A DNA stretch of 64,000 bases, taken from IMG/VR virus record IMGVR_UViG_3300035698_004757, positions 33,673 through 97,672 of that record; one strand, written 5' to 3'. Below are positions 19,119 through 27,702 of the stretch, piece by piece. The notes beneath the pieces were generated by a model. The model did not search any database, was not told the origin of the DNA, and worked only from the letters and a program-made list of their open reading frames with translations. Positions within the stretch are counted from its first letter, which is position 1, and each line of letters begins with the position of its first letter. Source of the stretch: a virus. The position numbers and the translations under genes are program-made.

Positions 19119-20027
19119 ATGCAAGCAAGCAGCGGTATTAAAGTTCGAGGCATTGTCGAAGTCTTCGCGTCGCATCGCCGGATGAACGGCCCGATGTCGC
19201 GGACGATGTTGCAACGTCTCCGCATGCGAGACCCGTCTGCGTTCCAGCGCGTCCTGCGACATAGGAACATCGTTACCGATGCCGGTATCCAGACCGTGAG
19301 TGCTTTGCTTGCAGGAGCCGTGGGCAGCCCGTCCGTGGGAGGCACCCCACGTAGCCCGGCTGTGCTGGATACGATGCACATCAACACGTTGAAGGCTGGC
19401 GGCGTGGCGTCACCTGCGGAGCCAACTGCGGGTGACACCTTACTGGCGTCCACTGGAAACGACCTGCTAGGGACGTGGACCGGTATTGACTTGAACATCG
19501 CATACATCAACAGCGAGCCGGGCAAGACCGGTACTCGGTTTTATGGGTTTGTGCCGACCGTGGAGAACGTGGGCGACACGTACACGGAGATTGGTTTGTT
19601 CGCAGGCGACGGCACATTGATAGCACGGTCACTGCTGGCGCAACGAGCCACCGGGTCCATCACTTTTGCTGATCAACCCGCCGCCGAAGAGATTGTGACA
19701 ATCAACGACGGGTTCACCACAAAGATATTTGAGTTCGACGGCTTGGGGCCGGACCCGATCCCAGTTGTGATTGACGCATCTAAAGAAGACACGGCGGAAA
19801 ACCTGAAAGCAGAGATTAACCTGTCATCTTTGGCTGTGACCGCGACACGCAGCGGGGCCGTCATTACGTTGACCCACGACCAGACGACGGCGCTGGCCAA
19901 CAATGCAGTGACCACCGACGCGGGTAACATTACGGTGGCAGGCTTGACCGGGGGCTACGACGGGGTGTTGAAGACAGGCGTCTTTGCACTTCACTTCTAC
20001 CACACGCTTTGGTTCGAGAGGCAATGA
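19119..20027 (+). CDS. Tail tip/fibre-region protein with inserted module
   Basis: A 302-residue tail protein. Its outer parts (residues 1-175 and 282-302, with TYTEIGLFAGDGTLIARSLL and then GVLKTGVFALHFYHTLWF) look like one domain, interrupted at residues about 176-281 by the module found in the sheath, gp6-like and tail I-like proteins (VTINDGFTTKIFEF, EDTAENLKAEINLSSLAV, VTTDAGNITVAGLTGG). The module therefore looks inserted into a loop of an existing domain. The gene lies between tail protein I and the long fibre. Exact function unknown. Confidence 0.6.
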   Translation: MQASSGIKVRGIVEVFASHRRMNGPMSRTMLQRLRMRDPSAFQRVLRHRNIVTDAGIQTVSALLAGAVGSPSVGGTPRSPAVLDTMHINTLKAGGVASPAEPTAGDTLLASTGNDLLGTWTGIDLNIAYINSEPGKTGTRFYGFVPTVENVGDTYTEIGLFAGDGTLIARSLLAQRATGSITFADQPAAEEIVTINDGFTTKIFEFDGLGPDPIPVVIDASKEDTAENLKAEINLSSLAVTATRSGAVITLTHDQTTALANNAVTTDAGNITVAGLTGGYDGVLKTGVFALHFYHTLWFERQ

Positions 20028-20028
20028 T

Positions 20029-23000
20029 ATGGCTGAGACGTCGCCCGACTACTCTGTACTTCCTCACGTGTCGATTGGTGGTGTGCCCCCGATCGGCGGG
20101 TATGACATTGACGCCAATGACTTGCCCGCGCTCCGCGCTATCAAGGTGACCAACCTTGTCGGCCCGGGTGCTGCGAACATGCAGCCGAACGCGCTGCACA
20201 AACGCGACCTATTCATACTCGACCGTCTCATGTCTCTGGTCGCGAACATGAACGCGCTAACCGGCAAGGATTCAACCGGGCAGGACATCACCGGTGACGG
20301 TTTGCCCGTGTACCTATCGCGCTTCGGCGAGTTGCCCATGCAGGCCGATTTGAAGATGGGTGATAACAAGATCACCGGACTCAAGGCAGCTACGGCGGGG
20401 TCCGATGCTGTGCGACTCGATCAGTTGACCGGCGTGGACACGAGCAACTTCCTACTGCGCACGGGTGCCAACACATGGACCGGCCCGGCTCCGTTGAAGA
20501 TGTCCCCTGACAATGGGACTACTCGGTTTCAGATCAAAGAGGGTGCGGCAGGCACAGACCCAACTGACTTTGTTGTTTTGTCCCAGCTTCAAGACGTGGC
20601 AGTAGAAGGCGGTGTGGGGGGCATGCTGGTGGACTACCGCACGGGGCGCGTGGAGAATCCGCAGGACGTGGGCGATGCGGTAAACGACCCTGCTATTACA
20701 TTCGTTTTGGACAACCCTTACGCAACTGTGTACGCATTCGATGCCACGTTCTTTGTGACTGATACTGGCGGTTCTTTTGCACACACATTTTTGGACTTCA
20801 AGTACGACGTGGCGACGCGGCAGATGACCGGCGGGCTGCTGTACACCGGCAACAACCTGTCACATGACCCTACGGGTTCATTTGACGTGACCATCCCCGA
20901 GAACGGAACACTGACAGATGTCATCACATTGCTGAGCAACGACAATGGTGGGTCAGCCGGATCACCTAACTACGTGATTATCCGTGCCGCGTACATCACC
21001 TCGTCTGGTGCGCCGTCACAGCTTGTCATCAACATCTTCTTCTCAAACAACGGGACTACGGCGTTTCACCATCGCGCAGGAACATGGCGCGCATTAGGCT
21101 TCAACGGTTTTGGCGGCGTGGGTCAACCAACCCAAGCAGGCACCACATACATCCCTGTGACCGCACATTCAAGTGGCGTGGCGCTGCGACAGTATTCCGA
21201 CGCCGCTGGTAACCATGACTTTAGCTATGCGCTCGACGGATTCCCGGGCGTGGACAAGGACCGCATCATTGGCGCGTTTGTGCGTGTGTGGGTGCAGGGC
21301 CGCAACGGTAAGTATTCACGTTTGCTCGCCCGCGTCGGTAACGACGCGGGTGCGTTCACAACCATCTTTTCGTCAGAGGGTGCCAATAATGGCGACGATT
21401 GCGGCAGTGAGTCGCTTGTGTTGGTGCCGATCAATCGGCAACAGTCGTTGCTTGATTTTCGCTTATCTCTTGAAACCACCAGTACAGGTGGCGACGTGGA
21501 TGCGAGAACCGCGACGCAGGCTGTGGACTACACCATCGAAGGCTTCCTTGTCACGGCGACGCCGCAGTCGGGTGGGTCAGGTGGCTCGGGCGGTTCTGGT
21601 GGCGGGGGCTTGGTGTACCGCAGTCCGTGGACGCCAGTTGACGCCACGGTCGCAGCGCAACGGGTGCAGACCTTCGCACACAACCTTGGCATCATCCCCG
21701 ACTTCATTTCGGTGTACTTTCGTTACGAGACCTCACCCGGCGTGTATAACGTCGTGCAGTTGCAGCGCACCGAAGGCGACGCGGGTGACGACGAGAATGT
21801 GTCTGTAACCAGCATCGACACAGCAGCCCTAACGGCGCAGATTGCGCCCGCAGGCTTTAGCTTTACCGACGCCAACGTGAACCCGGGGTACGAGACTTCG
21901 CTAACCGCCGGTGAGATTCAAGTCGTGGCCGGTGCAATTGTCCCCAGCGCGTCCGCCGGGCTTGGCGCACAGTTGTACGCGGCACCGGTGTTCATCGGTG
22001 GCGACAGTGACGACAACTATTGGCAGCAGTACACATCACCATCGGACTACCACGTGGTTGACACGGTGCGACCTAATGGCATTGCACTGTTGCAAGTTGA
22101 CCTGTTCAGCGCAGGTCCGGATGTGCAAGTGTACGATGCTGCGCATCCGCGTTATTACCTTGACGGTGCTGCGGGGTTCTCCCGCGAGTTGGTAGTCTCC
22201 GCAGTCTCCTTCGGCGACGGTGTGGGCCAGTCAACGCAGGCCATCGCAAAATTAGACGACGGGGGTGGCTTGACCTTCCGTGTGGACGGCACCCCTGCTG
22301 GCAGCTTCCGGTACCGCATCCAACACCTCGGTTGGGTGACAGAGGGTGCCGATCCGATTGCGCCTTCCACGGCCCCGCTAATGTTTGCAGACTACCAGCA
22401 TGGCTCGTTCGGGCATGACGACACAGTGCCGTTCACGCTGAATCTTGGCGACGCGGACACTTACATTATCAATGGCGCGTTTGGTATGTGGGGTGTGTCG
22501 GCATCCAGTGAAGAAGATCACGCAAGCATCCAGTTGCGATACGATGCCGCGACACGTCAATTGACTGGCGAACTGCTGTACGTGCCCGGTACCAATGTGG
22601 ACGCAGCGACGGTTGCCGATGTCATTCTCCCCACCAATGGCGACGTGACGTTGTGCGCACTGCATGGCGGTGGGTCTGCCACGAAGGGTGTGCGATTGCG
22701 TGCTGCGTATGTGACAGGCGACCCCAACACGCTCAAGGTCTACGTTAATTACTTCGATACCGCGATCAACGGCAACGACTCGGTCACCGGCCGGGGCATG
22801 GCGGGTCGCTGGTCGGCCGTGGGTTACTTGCAAGATGTGACGGCTGCGCTGGGCACCAACGAGCAAGGCACGCTTCTGTACCAGACAGGTGACACGGGTG
22901 CGGCGGGCGTCAATCAGAACATTTATGACACGTGGGTGGCAGTGGATGCGTCGGCCAAGATCGTCGGCACGGCTAAACGACTACTGGTGTGGGTGGACGC

Positions 23001-23313
23001 GACGGAGGCCGCCGTGCGCATCCGCGATCAGAAATTGCGCACGACCCCGCTTAAAGCGGTGGCGTCGTTTGAAGCGGACCACCTCGGCCGGACGCCCGGG
23101 TCAACGTCACCATCCACGGTGCAAACTGAATTGGACATGTACGCCGCAGGGTACGGCCGCGAGAGGGAAGTGGTCACGGCCGGGATCAATGTGCGCGATG
23201 CGGCTGTGGTTGAAGTCGAGCCGGACAGCGACGGCAAGTTCCGTGTGCGGGTGTCGCGCACTGACCCGACTGCATATTCCGCTCGCCTGTGGCTGCTTGA
23301 CGTTATTGATTAA
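20029..23313 (+). CDS. Tail fibre / receptor-binding protein
   Basis: A 1094-residue protein at the fibre position. The ATG at 20029 with GAGAGG upstream overlaps the previous stop region; an in-frame ATG 45 bases upstream lies inside the preceding gene and is not used here. The N-terminal part reads KMGDNKITGLKAATAGSDAV, the collar-type repeat common in fibres, with LTGVDTSNFLLRTGANTWTG after it. A Gly/Ser linker (GGSGGSGGSGGGG) near residue 520 divides the protein. The C-terminal half holds beta-rich segments and two similar Asp-rich blocks (residues about 230-300 and 800-870) that may be duplicated receptor-binding domains. The fibre role is inferred from size, order and repeats. Confidence 0.75.
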   Translation: MAETSPDYSVLPHVSIGGVPPIGGYDIDANDLPALRAIKVTNLVGPGAANMQPNALHKRDLFILDRLMSLVANMNALTGKDSTGQDITGDGLPVYLSRFGELPMQADLKMGDNKITGLKAATAGSDAVRLDQLTGVDTSNFLLRTGANTWTGPAPLKMSPDNGTTRFQIKEGAAGTDPTDFVVLSQLQDVAVEGGVGGMLVDYRTGRVENPQDVGDAVNDPAITFVLDNPYATVYAFDATFFVTDTGGSFAHTFLDFKYDVATRQMTGGLLYTGNNLSHDPTGSFDVTIPENGTLTDVITLLSNDNGGSAGSPNYVIIRAAYITSSGAPSQLVINIFFSNNGTTAFHHRAGTWRALGFNGFGGVGQPTQAGTTYIPVTAHSSGVALRQYSDAAGNHDFSYALDGFPGVDKDRIIGAFVRVWVQGRNGKYSRLLARVGNDAGAFTTIFSSEGANNGDDCGSESLVLVPINRQQSLLDFRLSLETTSTGGDVDARTATQAVDYTIEGFLVTATPQSGGSGGSGGSGGGGLVYRSPWTPVDATVAAQRVQTFAHNLGIIPDFISVYFRYETSPGVYNVVQLQRTEGDAGDDENVSVTSIDTAALTAQIAPAGFSFTDANVNPGYETSLTAGEIQVVAGAIVPSASAGLGAQLYAAPVFIGGDSDDNYWQQYTSPSDYHVVDTVRPNGIALLQVDLFSAGPDVQVYDAAHPRYYLDGAAGFSRELVVSAVSFGDGVGQSTQAIAKLDDGGGLTFRVDGTPAGSFRYRIQHLGWVTEGADPIAPSTAPLMFADYQHGSFGHDDTVPFTLNLGDADTYIINGAFGMWGVSASSEEDHASIQLRYDAATRQLTGELLYVPGTNVDAATVADVILPTNGDVTLCALHGGGSATKGVRLRAAYVTGDPNTLKVYVNYFDTAINGNDSVTGRGMAGRWSAVGYLQDVTAALGTNEQGTLLYQTGDTGAAGVNQNIYDTWVAVDASAKIVGTAKRLLVWVDATEAAVRIRDQKLRTTPLKAVASFEADHLGRTPGSTSPSTVQTELDMYAAGYGREREVVTAGINVRDAAVVEVEPDSDGKFRVRVSRTDPTAYSARLWLLDVID

Positions 23314-23323
23314 GGACTACGCG

Positions 23324-23950
23324 ATGCCCGAAGCAACGAAGACTGTGATTGTGAACTTGGACGCCGACCGCCATATCTATTTGGAGGTGTTTGAGGGTGA
23401 GGACTTGCAGACGCCCTTGCAACTCAACAAGGGTCACGTCGCGTGGGACTTATCCGATGCGACAGAGGTTCACGTCGAATACTCGTATCGCGACACATTC
23501 GTGTGGGAGGAAGTTTGGACGGCGCAGCGCACCGGCGAGGATTGGGCGACTGGGCTTTTGCTGCTCAATACACCCGCTCAAGTAACGGGACAAGCTGCGG
23601 GCACCTTCCGCGTCACAATGGCCGTCAGCTTCCCTAATGCTTTGGAGGTCATCATCGACCCCAGCTTTGTCGAGGTTCACCCTCAGCGGGGCTACACCGC
23701 TCGCAAGCTGGCTACCCATGTGGACGTGCCTGTGGACGTGTCAGGGGCACCTACGGCTGCACAGGCGATTGAAGGTGGCGTGGTGTCAACCGTGGCAATG
23801 GGTGGCCGGATTGAAGACCTCGGTGACATTATCGACGGCGGTGTGGTTGTTGCACACGCTACGGGCGGTACAATGCCCGTGACGCGAAAAGTTGCGGGGC
23901 AAGTCGTGGTGACGCCTACTGTGGGTGGCCAACTGCCGCGTAACATTTGA
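23324..23950 (+). CDS. Tail-associated protein with C-terminal GG repeats
   Basis: A 208-residue protein after the fibre gene, starting at ATG 23324 behind TAAGGACTAC. The first 140 residues form an unrecognised beta-rich domain with many aromatic residues (YSYRDTFVWEEVW), reminiscent of phage tail accessory domains. The last 65 residues hold three Gly-Gly repeats (EGGVVSTVAMGGRI, DGGVVVAHATGG, AGQVVVTPTVGGQL) like those of the tail I-like protein. The stop codon TGA lies inside a copy of the 15-bp palindrome. It may be a fibre chaperone or tip protein; unproven. Confidence 0.55.
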   Translation: MPEATKTVIVNLDADRHIYLEVFEGEDLQTPLQLNKGHVAWDLSDATEVHVEYSYRDTFVWEEVWTAQRTGEDWATGLLLLNTPAQVTGQAAGTFRVTMAVSFPNALEVIIDPSFVEVHPQRGYTARKLATHVDVPVDVSGAPTAAQAIEGGVVSTVAMGGRIEDLGDIIDGGVVVAHATGGTMPVTRKVAGQVVVTPTVGGQLPRNI

Positions 23951-23961
23951 CGCAGCGTCAA
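23947..23961. repeat. 15-bp palindrome, copy 5
   Basis: A-centre copy that supplies the TGA stop of the tail-associated gene and lies in the leader of the holin-like gene. Confidence 0.9.
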
Positions 23962-23989
23962 AACCAAGTCCCCTGAAAGGAGACTACCC

Positions 23990-24670
23990 ATGCTTATGCT
24001 TGCGATGTTTAACCTATTCCTATTGGCGCAGGATGTCGCGCCTGCTGCTGCGGCCGCACCCGCAGTGGACCCCACCATGCCCATATGGTTGCAAGGCTTG
24101 CTTGGCCTTATTTCAACCGTCATCACGCTCGCGCTGATCCCTTACCTGACTCGCAAGGCCAACGAAGCCGAAGCCGAGATGGAGCGGGCACAGGCGGAGA
24201 CCACCAACGCCAACGTGACGACCCAAAGCATCATCATCCAACGGCTCAAAGCGTTCATCTATCGCGTCGTCGCCGATGTGATGGAACGCGAGTTTATGCG
24301 TGTCGTCGAAGCCATCGCACGCGGTGAGTTGCGAACAACCGAACAGATAAAAACTGAGTTGTCGCGGTTACATGCCATTGTGCGTGATCGCGCTATCGCT
24401 CACTTCGACGGGCAAGGCATCAACATCATTGCCGCCGCCGGTGACGAATTACTGGACAGCTTCATTGAGTCTGCCGTTAACAAGTTCAGCCCCTTCCCCG
24501 GAAGCGACACTGCAAAAACCTTGCTCACTGAACATGTGTCGAATTGGCTTGTGAACAAAGGTGTGGACTACGCACGTAATCGGTGGATCACTGGGCAGGG
24601 GCAGGAATCTGTTGCAGCGCACGCTGCTGCAACAGGCCCGGTTACGACGGGTGAACCTCAGCCGGAGTAA
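23990..24670 (+). CDS. Holin-like membrane protein
   Basis: A 226-residue protein with a hydrophobic N-terminus (MLMLAMFNLFLLAQ), an Ala-rich linker, a second membrane segment (WLQGLLGLISTVITLALIPYL) followed at once by positive residues, then a long charged helical region and a C-terminal part with LLDSFIESAVNKF. This layout fits phage holins of the LLH type. A ribosome site GAAAGGAGACTACCC precedes the ATG. It opens a group of membrane-protein genes after the tail fibre, a common place for lysis genes. No endolysin was recognised nearby, so the lysis role is inference. Confidence 0.5.
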   Translation: MLMLAMFNLFLLAQDVAPAAAAAPAVDPTMPIWLQGLLGLISTVITLALIPYLTRKANEAEAEMERAQAETTNANVTTQSIIIQRLKAFIYRVVADVMEREFMRVVEAIARGELRTTEQIKTELSRLHAIVRDRAIAHFDGQGINIIAAAGDELLDSFIESAVNKFSPFPGSDTAKTLLTEHVSNWLVNKGVDYARNRWITGQGQESVAAHAAATGPVTTGEPQPE

Positions 24671-24673
24671 GGC

Positions 24674-25213
24674 ATGGCGGGTACCAAGCGCAATCTGGTA
24701 TTCACCGCCGTGGTGGGCATTATCACGGCGGTGTTGGGCGGCATCGCAGTGCAGGCTGTGTTGTCAGTGGTGCGGTCGTACAGGGAGAACGCAACCAAGG
24801 TCATAGGTTTGGATTCATCCGTGACGGCAGCGTTCGGTGAGATGCAGACTATTGACCAACGATCGCAGGCCACACACACCCGGTCGATCGAGACGGCAGC
24901 CAAGATCGACGTGTTGCTCCGTTTGTTGGACAAGGGCTACTTACACGTACCTAACATCGACGGTCCGGGCAGTAAAAGCCCTGAGTTGGGGGGCGCACAG
25001 GTGCCAGACGGCACATCCGGGCACGCAGGTAGCCCTCCTGACGCCCCGCCTGCTGATCCGGTACGGACACCGTCGCCGAAGCCTGCACCGCCAGAGCGGC
25101 GTACAGAGGCTCCTACGATCATCCTCCCCGTACCGCCGATGCAGCAACAAGCCCCCATCGACCCGGACCTGTACCGGCAGCAGATTGAAATCAAGCGCGG
25201 ATCGAAGAAGTAA
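24674..25213 (+). CDS. Membrane-anchored protein with Pro-rich C-terminus, possibly i-spanin-like
   Basis: A 179-residue protein. An N-terminal membrane segment (VFTAVVGIITAVLGGIAVQAVL) is followed by a short helical region and a long Pro/Ala-rich tail (residues about 105-160) ending with a helical QIEIKRGSKK. One inner-membrane anchor with an extended periplasmic part is the layout of inner-membrane spanins, but no family match can be claimed. It starts four bases after the holin-like gene and precedes a gene with a lipobox, which supports a lysis cluster. Confidence 0.45.
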   Translation: MAGTKRNLVFTAVVGIITAVLGGIAVQAVLSVVRSYRENATKVIGLDSSVTAAFGEMQTIDQRSQATHTRSIETAAKIDVLLRLLDKGYLHVPNIDGPGSKSPELGGAQVPDGTSGHAGSPPDAPPADPVRTPSPKPAPPERRTEAPTIILPVPPMQQQAPIDPDLYRQQIEIKRGSKK

Positions 25214-25235
25214 CAACCCCGAAAGGACTACCACC

Positions 25236-26123
25236 ATGTGGCTATCAGGTATCATCCAAGGTCTCCTTACTGCCTTGCTCAAGTATTGGGACTCAACCAA
25301 CAAGCAGAAGACGGCGCAAGCCAACGAATACCGCGCGATCGGCCGCGAGGCCCAACTCGAAAGCGTCAAGACCAACACACAAGTACAGGCCCGCATCAAA
25401 GCGGCCGTGGAGGCACCACGTCCGCCGATACGCACGGCTGCGCAGTGGAATGCTGCGGGCATGTTGCTGCTGGTGTGCATGCTGTCACTTACGGGATGCG
25501 GGGCATGGACCAAAGTGGTTTATGCGACGCACCCCATGCCATACATTGCGATGCCGGAACGTCCGGTACTCGACGAACAAGCACCGCCCATGACGGCCAA
25601 CGGCCAGCGGGTCATGGACTACGCGATGCAATTAGAAGCGGGCATCAATGCCTACAACAAGGAAGCGAACAAACACAATGTCCTGTACAGCTACGAAGAC
25701 GCAGATATCCGAAACGATCCGGCAGACGACCAAGGGCCGCCTACTGGGCCTGTGGAAAGTATTGAACGACCTGCGGACCCAGTCGGTTCCAGCGCCATTC
25801 GCACTACTGATCCTCAAGAACTTTGCGCTGATTCAGGGGCAAGTTCTGCCGCACGTGCAAGAGGTCGAAGCCCCCGCAAACATATGCGATTATGTCGCGG
25901 GGCTACATCAGGTACAGGTCAAGAGCGCTGGCGACGACCGCGAGGCGAACATTGCGACGTACCAACAGGCGCACCCGGAAGAACACGCGATGCACGTGGC
26001 GCACTTGAGCAAGATCGAAACATTGTTGGCCGAAGCGATCGACGTAACGACGCACACGATGCCGCTGGAAGCATTCCCGGATATGTCGCCGGAACAACTC
26101 AACCGCTTGCTGCTGTTGGTTGA
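25236..26123 (+). CDS. Membrane/lipobox protein, only the first part clearly coding
   Basis: The frame opens at ATG 25236 behind GAAAGGACTACCACC. Residues 1-70 are a small amphipathic helical part (MWLSGIIQGLLTALLKYW). Residues 75-95 read MLLLVCMLSLTGCGAW, a lipoprotein signal with LTGC lipobox, so the ATG at about 25458 could also start a separate lipoprotein such as an outer-membrane spanin. Up to about 25700 third codon positions are GC-rich as in neighbouring genes. Beyond that the frame stays open to 26123 but its codon use looks wrong, while the +1 frame looks genuine. The real product may end or shift frame near 25700. Confidence 0.45.
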   Translation: MWLSGIIQGLLTALLKYWDSTNKQKTAQANEYRAIGREAQLESVKTNTQVQARIKAAVEAPRPPIRTAAQWNAAGMLLLVCMLSLTGCGAWTKVVYATHPMPYIAMPERPVLDEQAPPMTANGQRVMDYAMQLEAGINAYNKEANKHNVLYSYEDADIRNDPADDQGPPTGPVESIERPADPVGSSAIRTTDPQELCADSGASSAARARGRSPRKHMRLCRGATSGTGQERWRRPRGEHCDVPTGAPGRTRDARGALEQDRNIVGRSDRRNDAHDAAGSIPGYVAGTTQPLAAVG

Positions 26124-26160
26124 CGACGAACCTAAGAAAGCCGATCCAACCGAAGGGTGA
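25678..26160 (+). CDS. Helical protein of unknown function overlapping the lipobox gene
   Basis: The downstream coding signal in this region. It reads ISETIRQTTKGRLLGLWKVL, then helical segments such as HLSKIETLLAEAIDVTTH and SPEQLNRLLLLVDDEP. Third positions are GC-rich from about 25690 to the stop at 26160. The start is uncertain: ATG 25678 has a distant AAGGA; ATG 25648 has no clear ribosome site; and the frame may instead be joined to the lipobox gene by a +1 shift near 25700. A strong terminator follows 26 bases after the stop, ending the tail and lysis region. Confidence 0.5.
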   Translation: MSCTATKTQISETIRQTTKGRLLGLWKVLNDLRTQSVPAPFALLILKNFALIQGQVLPHVQEVEAPANICDYVAGLHQVQVKSAGDDREANIATYQQAHPEEHAMHVAHLSKIETLLAEAIDVTTHTMPLEAFPDMSPEQLNRLLLLVDDEPKKADPTEG

Positions 26161-26186
26161 CTACCCCCGCTTGGCTTCCTTTCCCT

Positions 26187-26231
26187 ACCCGGCACCCCCT
26201 ATGGTCCACACCACGGGTGCCGGGTATTTTT
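26187..26231 (+). terminator. Rho-independent terminator after tail/lysis block
   Basis: An 11-bp inverted repeat (ACCCGGCACCC and GGGTGCCGGGT, 26187-26197 with 26215-26225) is followed by ATTTTTA. It ends the long late gene block. Confidence 0.85.
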
Positions 26232-26293
26232 ATGCGCGTCACGGCCGGGTGGGGGCATAATCATTGTTTTTCGTATAATCCGGGATATGCCGC

Positions 26294-26321
26294 TTGACAC
26301 GGGGAAGCGGCGCGGTATCAT
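26294..26321 (+). promoter_or_regulatory. Sigma70-like promoter
   Basis: TTGACA (26294) and TATCAT (26316) are separated by 16 bases, 49 bases before the next gene. It follows the strong terminator, so it restarts transcription for the early-type accessory genes. Confidence 0.7.
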
Positions 26322-26369
26322 GCACGGGTCAAGCGGAAGAATCGAACCCTCAGATAAGGACACACAACA

Positions 26370-27137
26370 ATGGCAACTTTCACACCTTTCGGTCTGGTGG
26401 AACTTCGCGACCTGCTCAAACAATCAAAAGGTTGGTTTGAAGCTGACGCAAGTACAATCCCCGCAAACACAGGTGAGGTGGTGCTGGACTTCTGGCCCGG
26501 TTCATTCAAAGCTGCGGGTCGCAATATCGTTATCCGTGTGTACACGCGTATCGACCCGAATACCGGGCAGGTGCGGACCTGTGGCGCTGACGCAATCCGG
26601 GTGTGCGCTGTGGACCTCGACCATAACAAGGGGTACATCAAGGCGCGCCGCGTGCATCGTGTAAAGGGCTGGCGTGATAATATGACAAATCGCATCATGG
26701 ACGTTGTGCAAGCGGCGCTCGATCGCTGCGCAAGAGAGGCAAGCACGACTACTGTGGCACCGGCCCCGCTGAAACCTGCGCACCCCACAATCCCGGCCGA
26801 CTGCAAGACGAAGAAGTCCAAGCTGGCGTGGCTTCGCGATCAGTGCAGCGCGGACGATGCGGTGGCGCTGGCCGTCGTGCAAACCATATTCAATTTCCAG
26901 ACCGTGTATGAGCAAGACGCGGGTACGACGGTCGAAGATAACGGTGTTGGGTTCTCGGGCATCGACGCGGAACTGCTGACCAGTTTTGTGCAGCAGTTTG
27001 AGGCGCGTCACGGGCTGTCGCCGAAACAACTCGTGCTGCTGCGGGCCAAGGCCGCGAAGTACGCGAAGCAATACCTGACGGTCACCGGGAAGTTTGACGC
27101 TGCGTCAATTTTCGCTGTGCAAGAGGTGGCGAGATGA
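26370..27137 (+). CDS. Conserved phage-type hypothetical protein
   Basis: A 255-residue protein, first gene behind its own promoter, with AAGGA before the ATG. An N-terminal half with mixed strands ends near residue 120; a Pro/Lys linker follows; the C-terminal 100 residues contain GFSGIDAELLTSFVQQFEAR followed by GLSPKQLVLLRAKAAKYAKQ. This C-terminal pattern (F-x-x-x-D, then L-S-x-K-Q) is a helical motif seen at the end of several phage proteins of unknown role. A palindrome copy lies 30 bases before the stop (27094-27108). Function unknown. Confidence 0.6.
   Translation: MATFTPFGLVELRDLLKQSKGWFEADASTIPANTGEVVLDFWPGSFKAAGRNIVIRVYTRIDPNTGQVRTCGADAIRVCAVDLDHNKGYIKARRVHRVKGWRDNMTNRIMDVVQAALDRCAREASTTTVAPAPLKPAHPTIPADCKTKKSKLAWLRDQCSADDAVALAVVQTIFNFQTVYEQDAGTTVEDNGVGFSGIDAELLTSFVQQFEARHGLSPKQLVLLRAKAAKYAKQYLTVTGKFDAASIFAVQEVAR
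27094..27108. repeat. 15-bp palindrome, copy 6
   Basis: T-centre copy near the 3' end of the gene at 26370. Confidence 0.9.
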
Positions 27138-27436
27138 AGTGCCTTGACCAACTAGAACAACGTGTAACGGAATTGGGCGGCTCGATGGATCGGCAAGGGC
27201 TACCGGGCTTCGTTAACCTCGACGCGCCGGACGGCAAGGTGTGGGGTTGCAGCTTCATACAGTCGTTGTGTGTCAACGGTGCGAGCTATGACGAGACTTG
27301 GTGGGTCGAAGCGTGCAAGGATGCCCGCGAGAGGTTGGCATACGGCGTGTGCGACGATCCGGACCCCGAACTATCGGCTCATGGCCGAGGCACCTGCGAT
27401 ACCGCAACGTGCCAGCATTGCAAAGGGTGTGCATGA
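27134..27436 (+). CDS. Small Cys-rich protein
   Basis: A 100-residue protein overlapping its neighbours at both ends (ATGA type). The C-terminus has six Cys in about 40 residues, including CDTATCQHCKGCA at the very end, which could bind zinc or a cluster. No family recognised. Confidence 0.5.
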   Translation: MKCLDQLEQRVTELGGSMDRQGLPGFVNLDAPDGKVWGCSFIQSLCVNGASYDETWWVEACKDARERLAYGVCDDPDPELSAHGRGTCDTATCQHCKGCA

Positions 27437-27702
27437 TGGCTAAACCGACTACGGGCGAAAAATACTTTGCGACGCCGCACCGCATCAACGTCCGGGGCGC
27501 GGACGACACGGTGACGATCGACTTAAAAGGACCGAAGTGGGAATGCAAAGTGGTGCTGCCCGCACGGGAACTAATGGGGTGCCTCGACTTGCACGAATAC
27601 CTTGTAACGGCTGCAAAGGCTGTGGGTTTTACAAGACCGAAAATGGTTGCCGCAAGCATTACCCAGCTTGTGGCCGAGATGGTGTGGAGCGAGAAATTAT
27701 GA
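27433..27702 (+). CDS. Small hypothetical protein
   Basis: An 89-residue protein starting MMAKPTTGEKYFATPHRINV at an ATG overlapping the previous stop. It has an N-terminal beta part and a C-terminal helix. No motif recognised. Translational coupling with the genes on both sides is likely. Confidence 0.5.
   Translation: MMAKPTTGEKYFATPHRINVRGADDTVTIDLKGPKWECKVVLPARELMGCLDLHEYLVTAAKAVGFTRPKMVAASITQLVAEMVWSEKL

Noticed and set aside
26274-26279. TATAAT near 26274 as a second promoter
   Set aside because: No -35-like box at a proper distance; the TTGACA/TATCAT pair just downstream is better.
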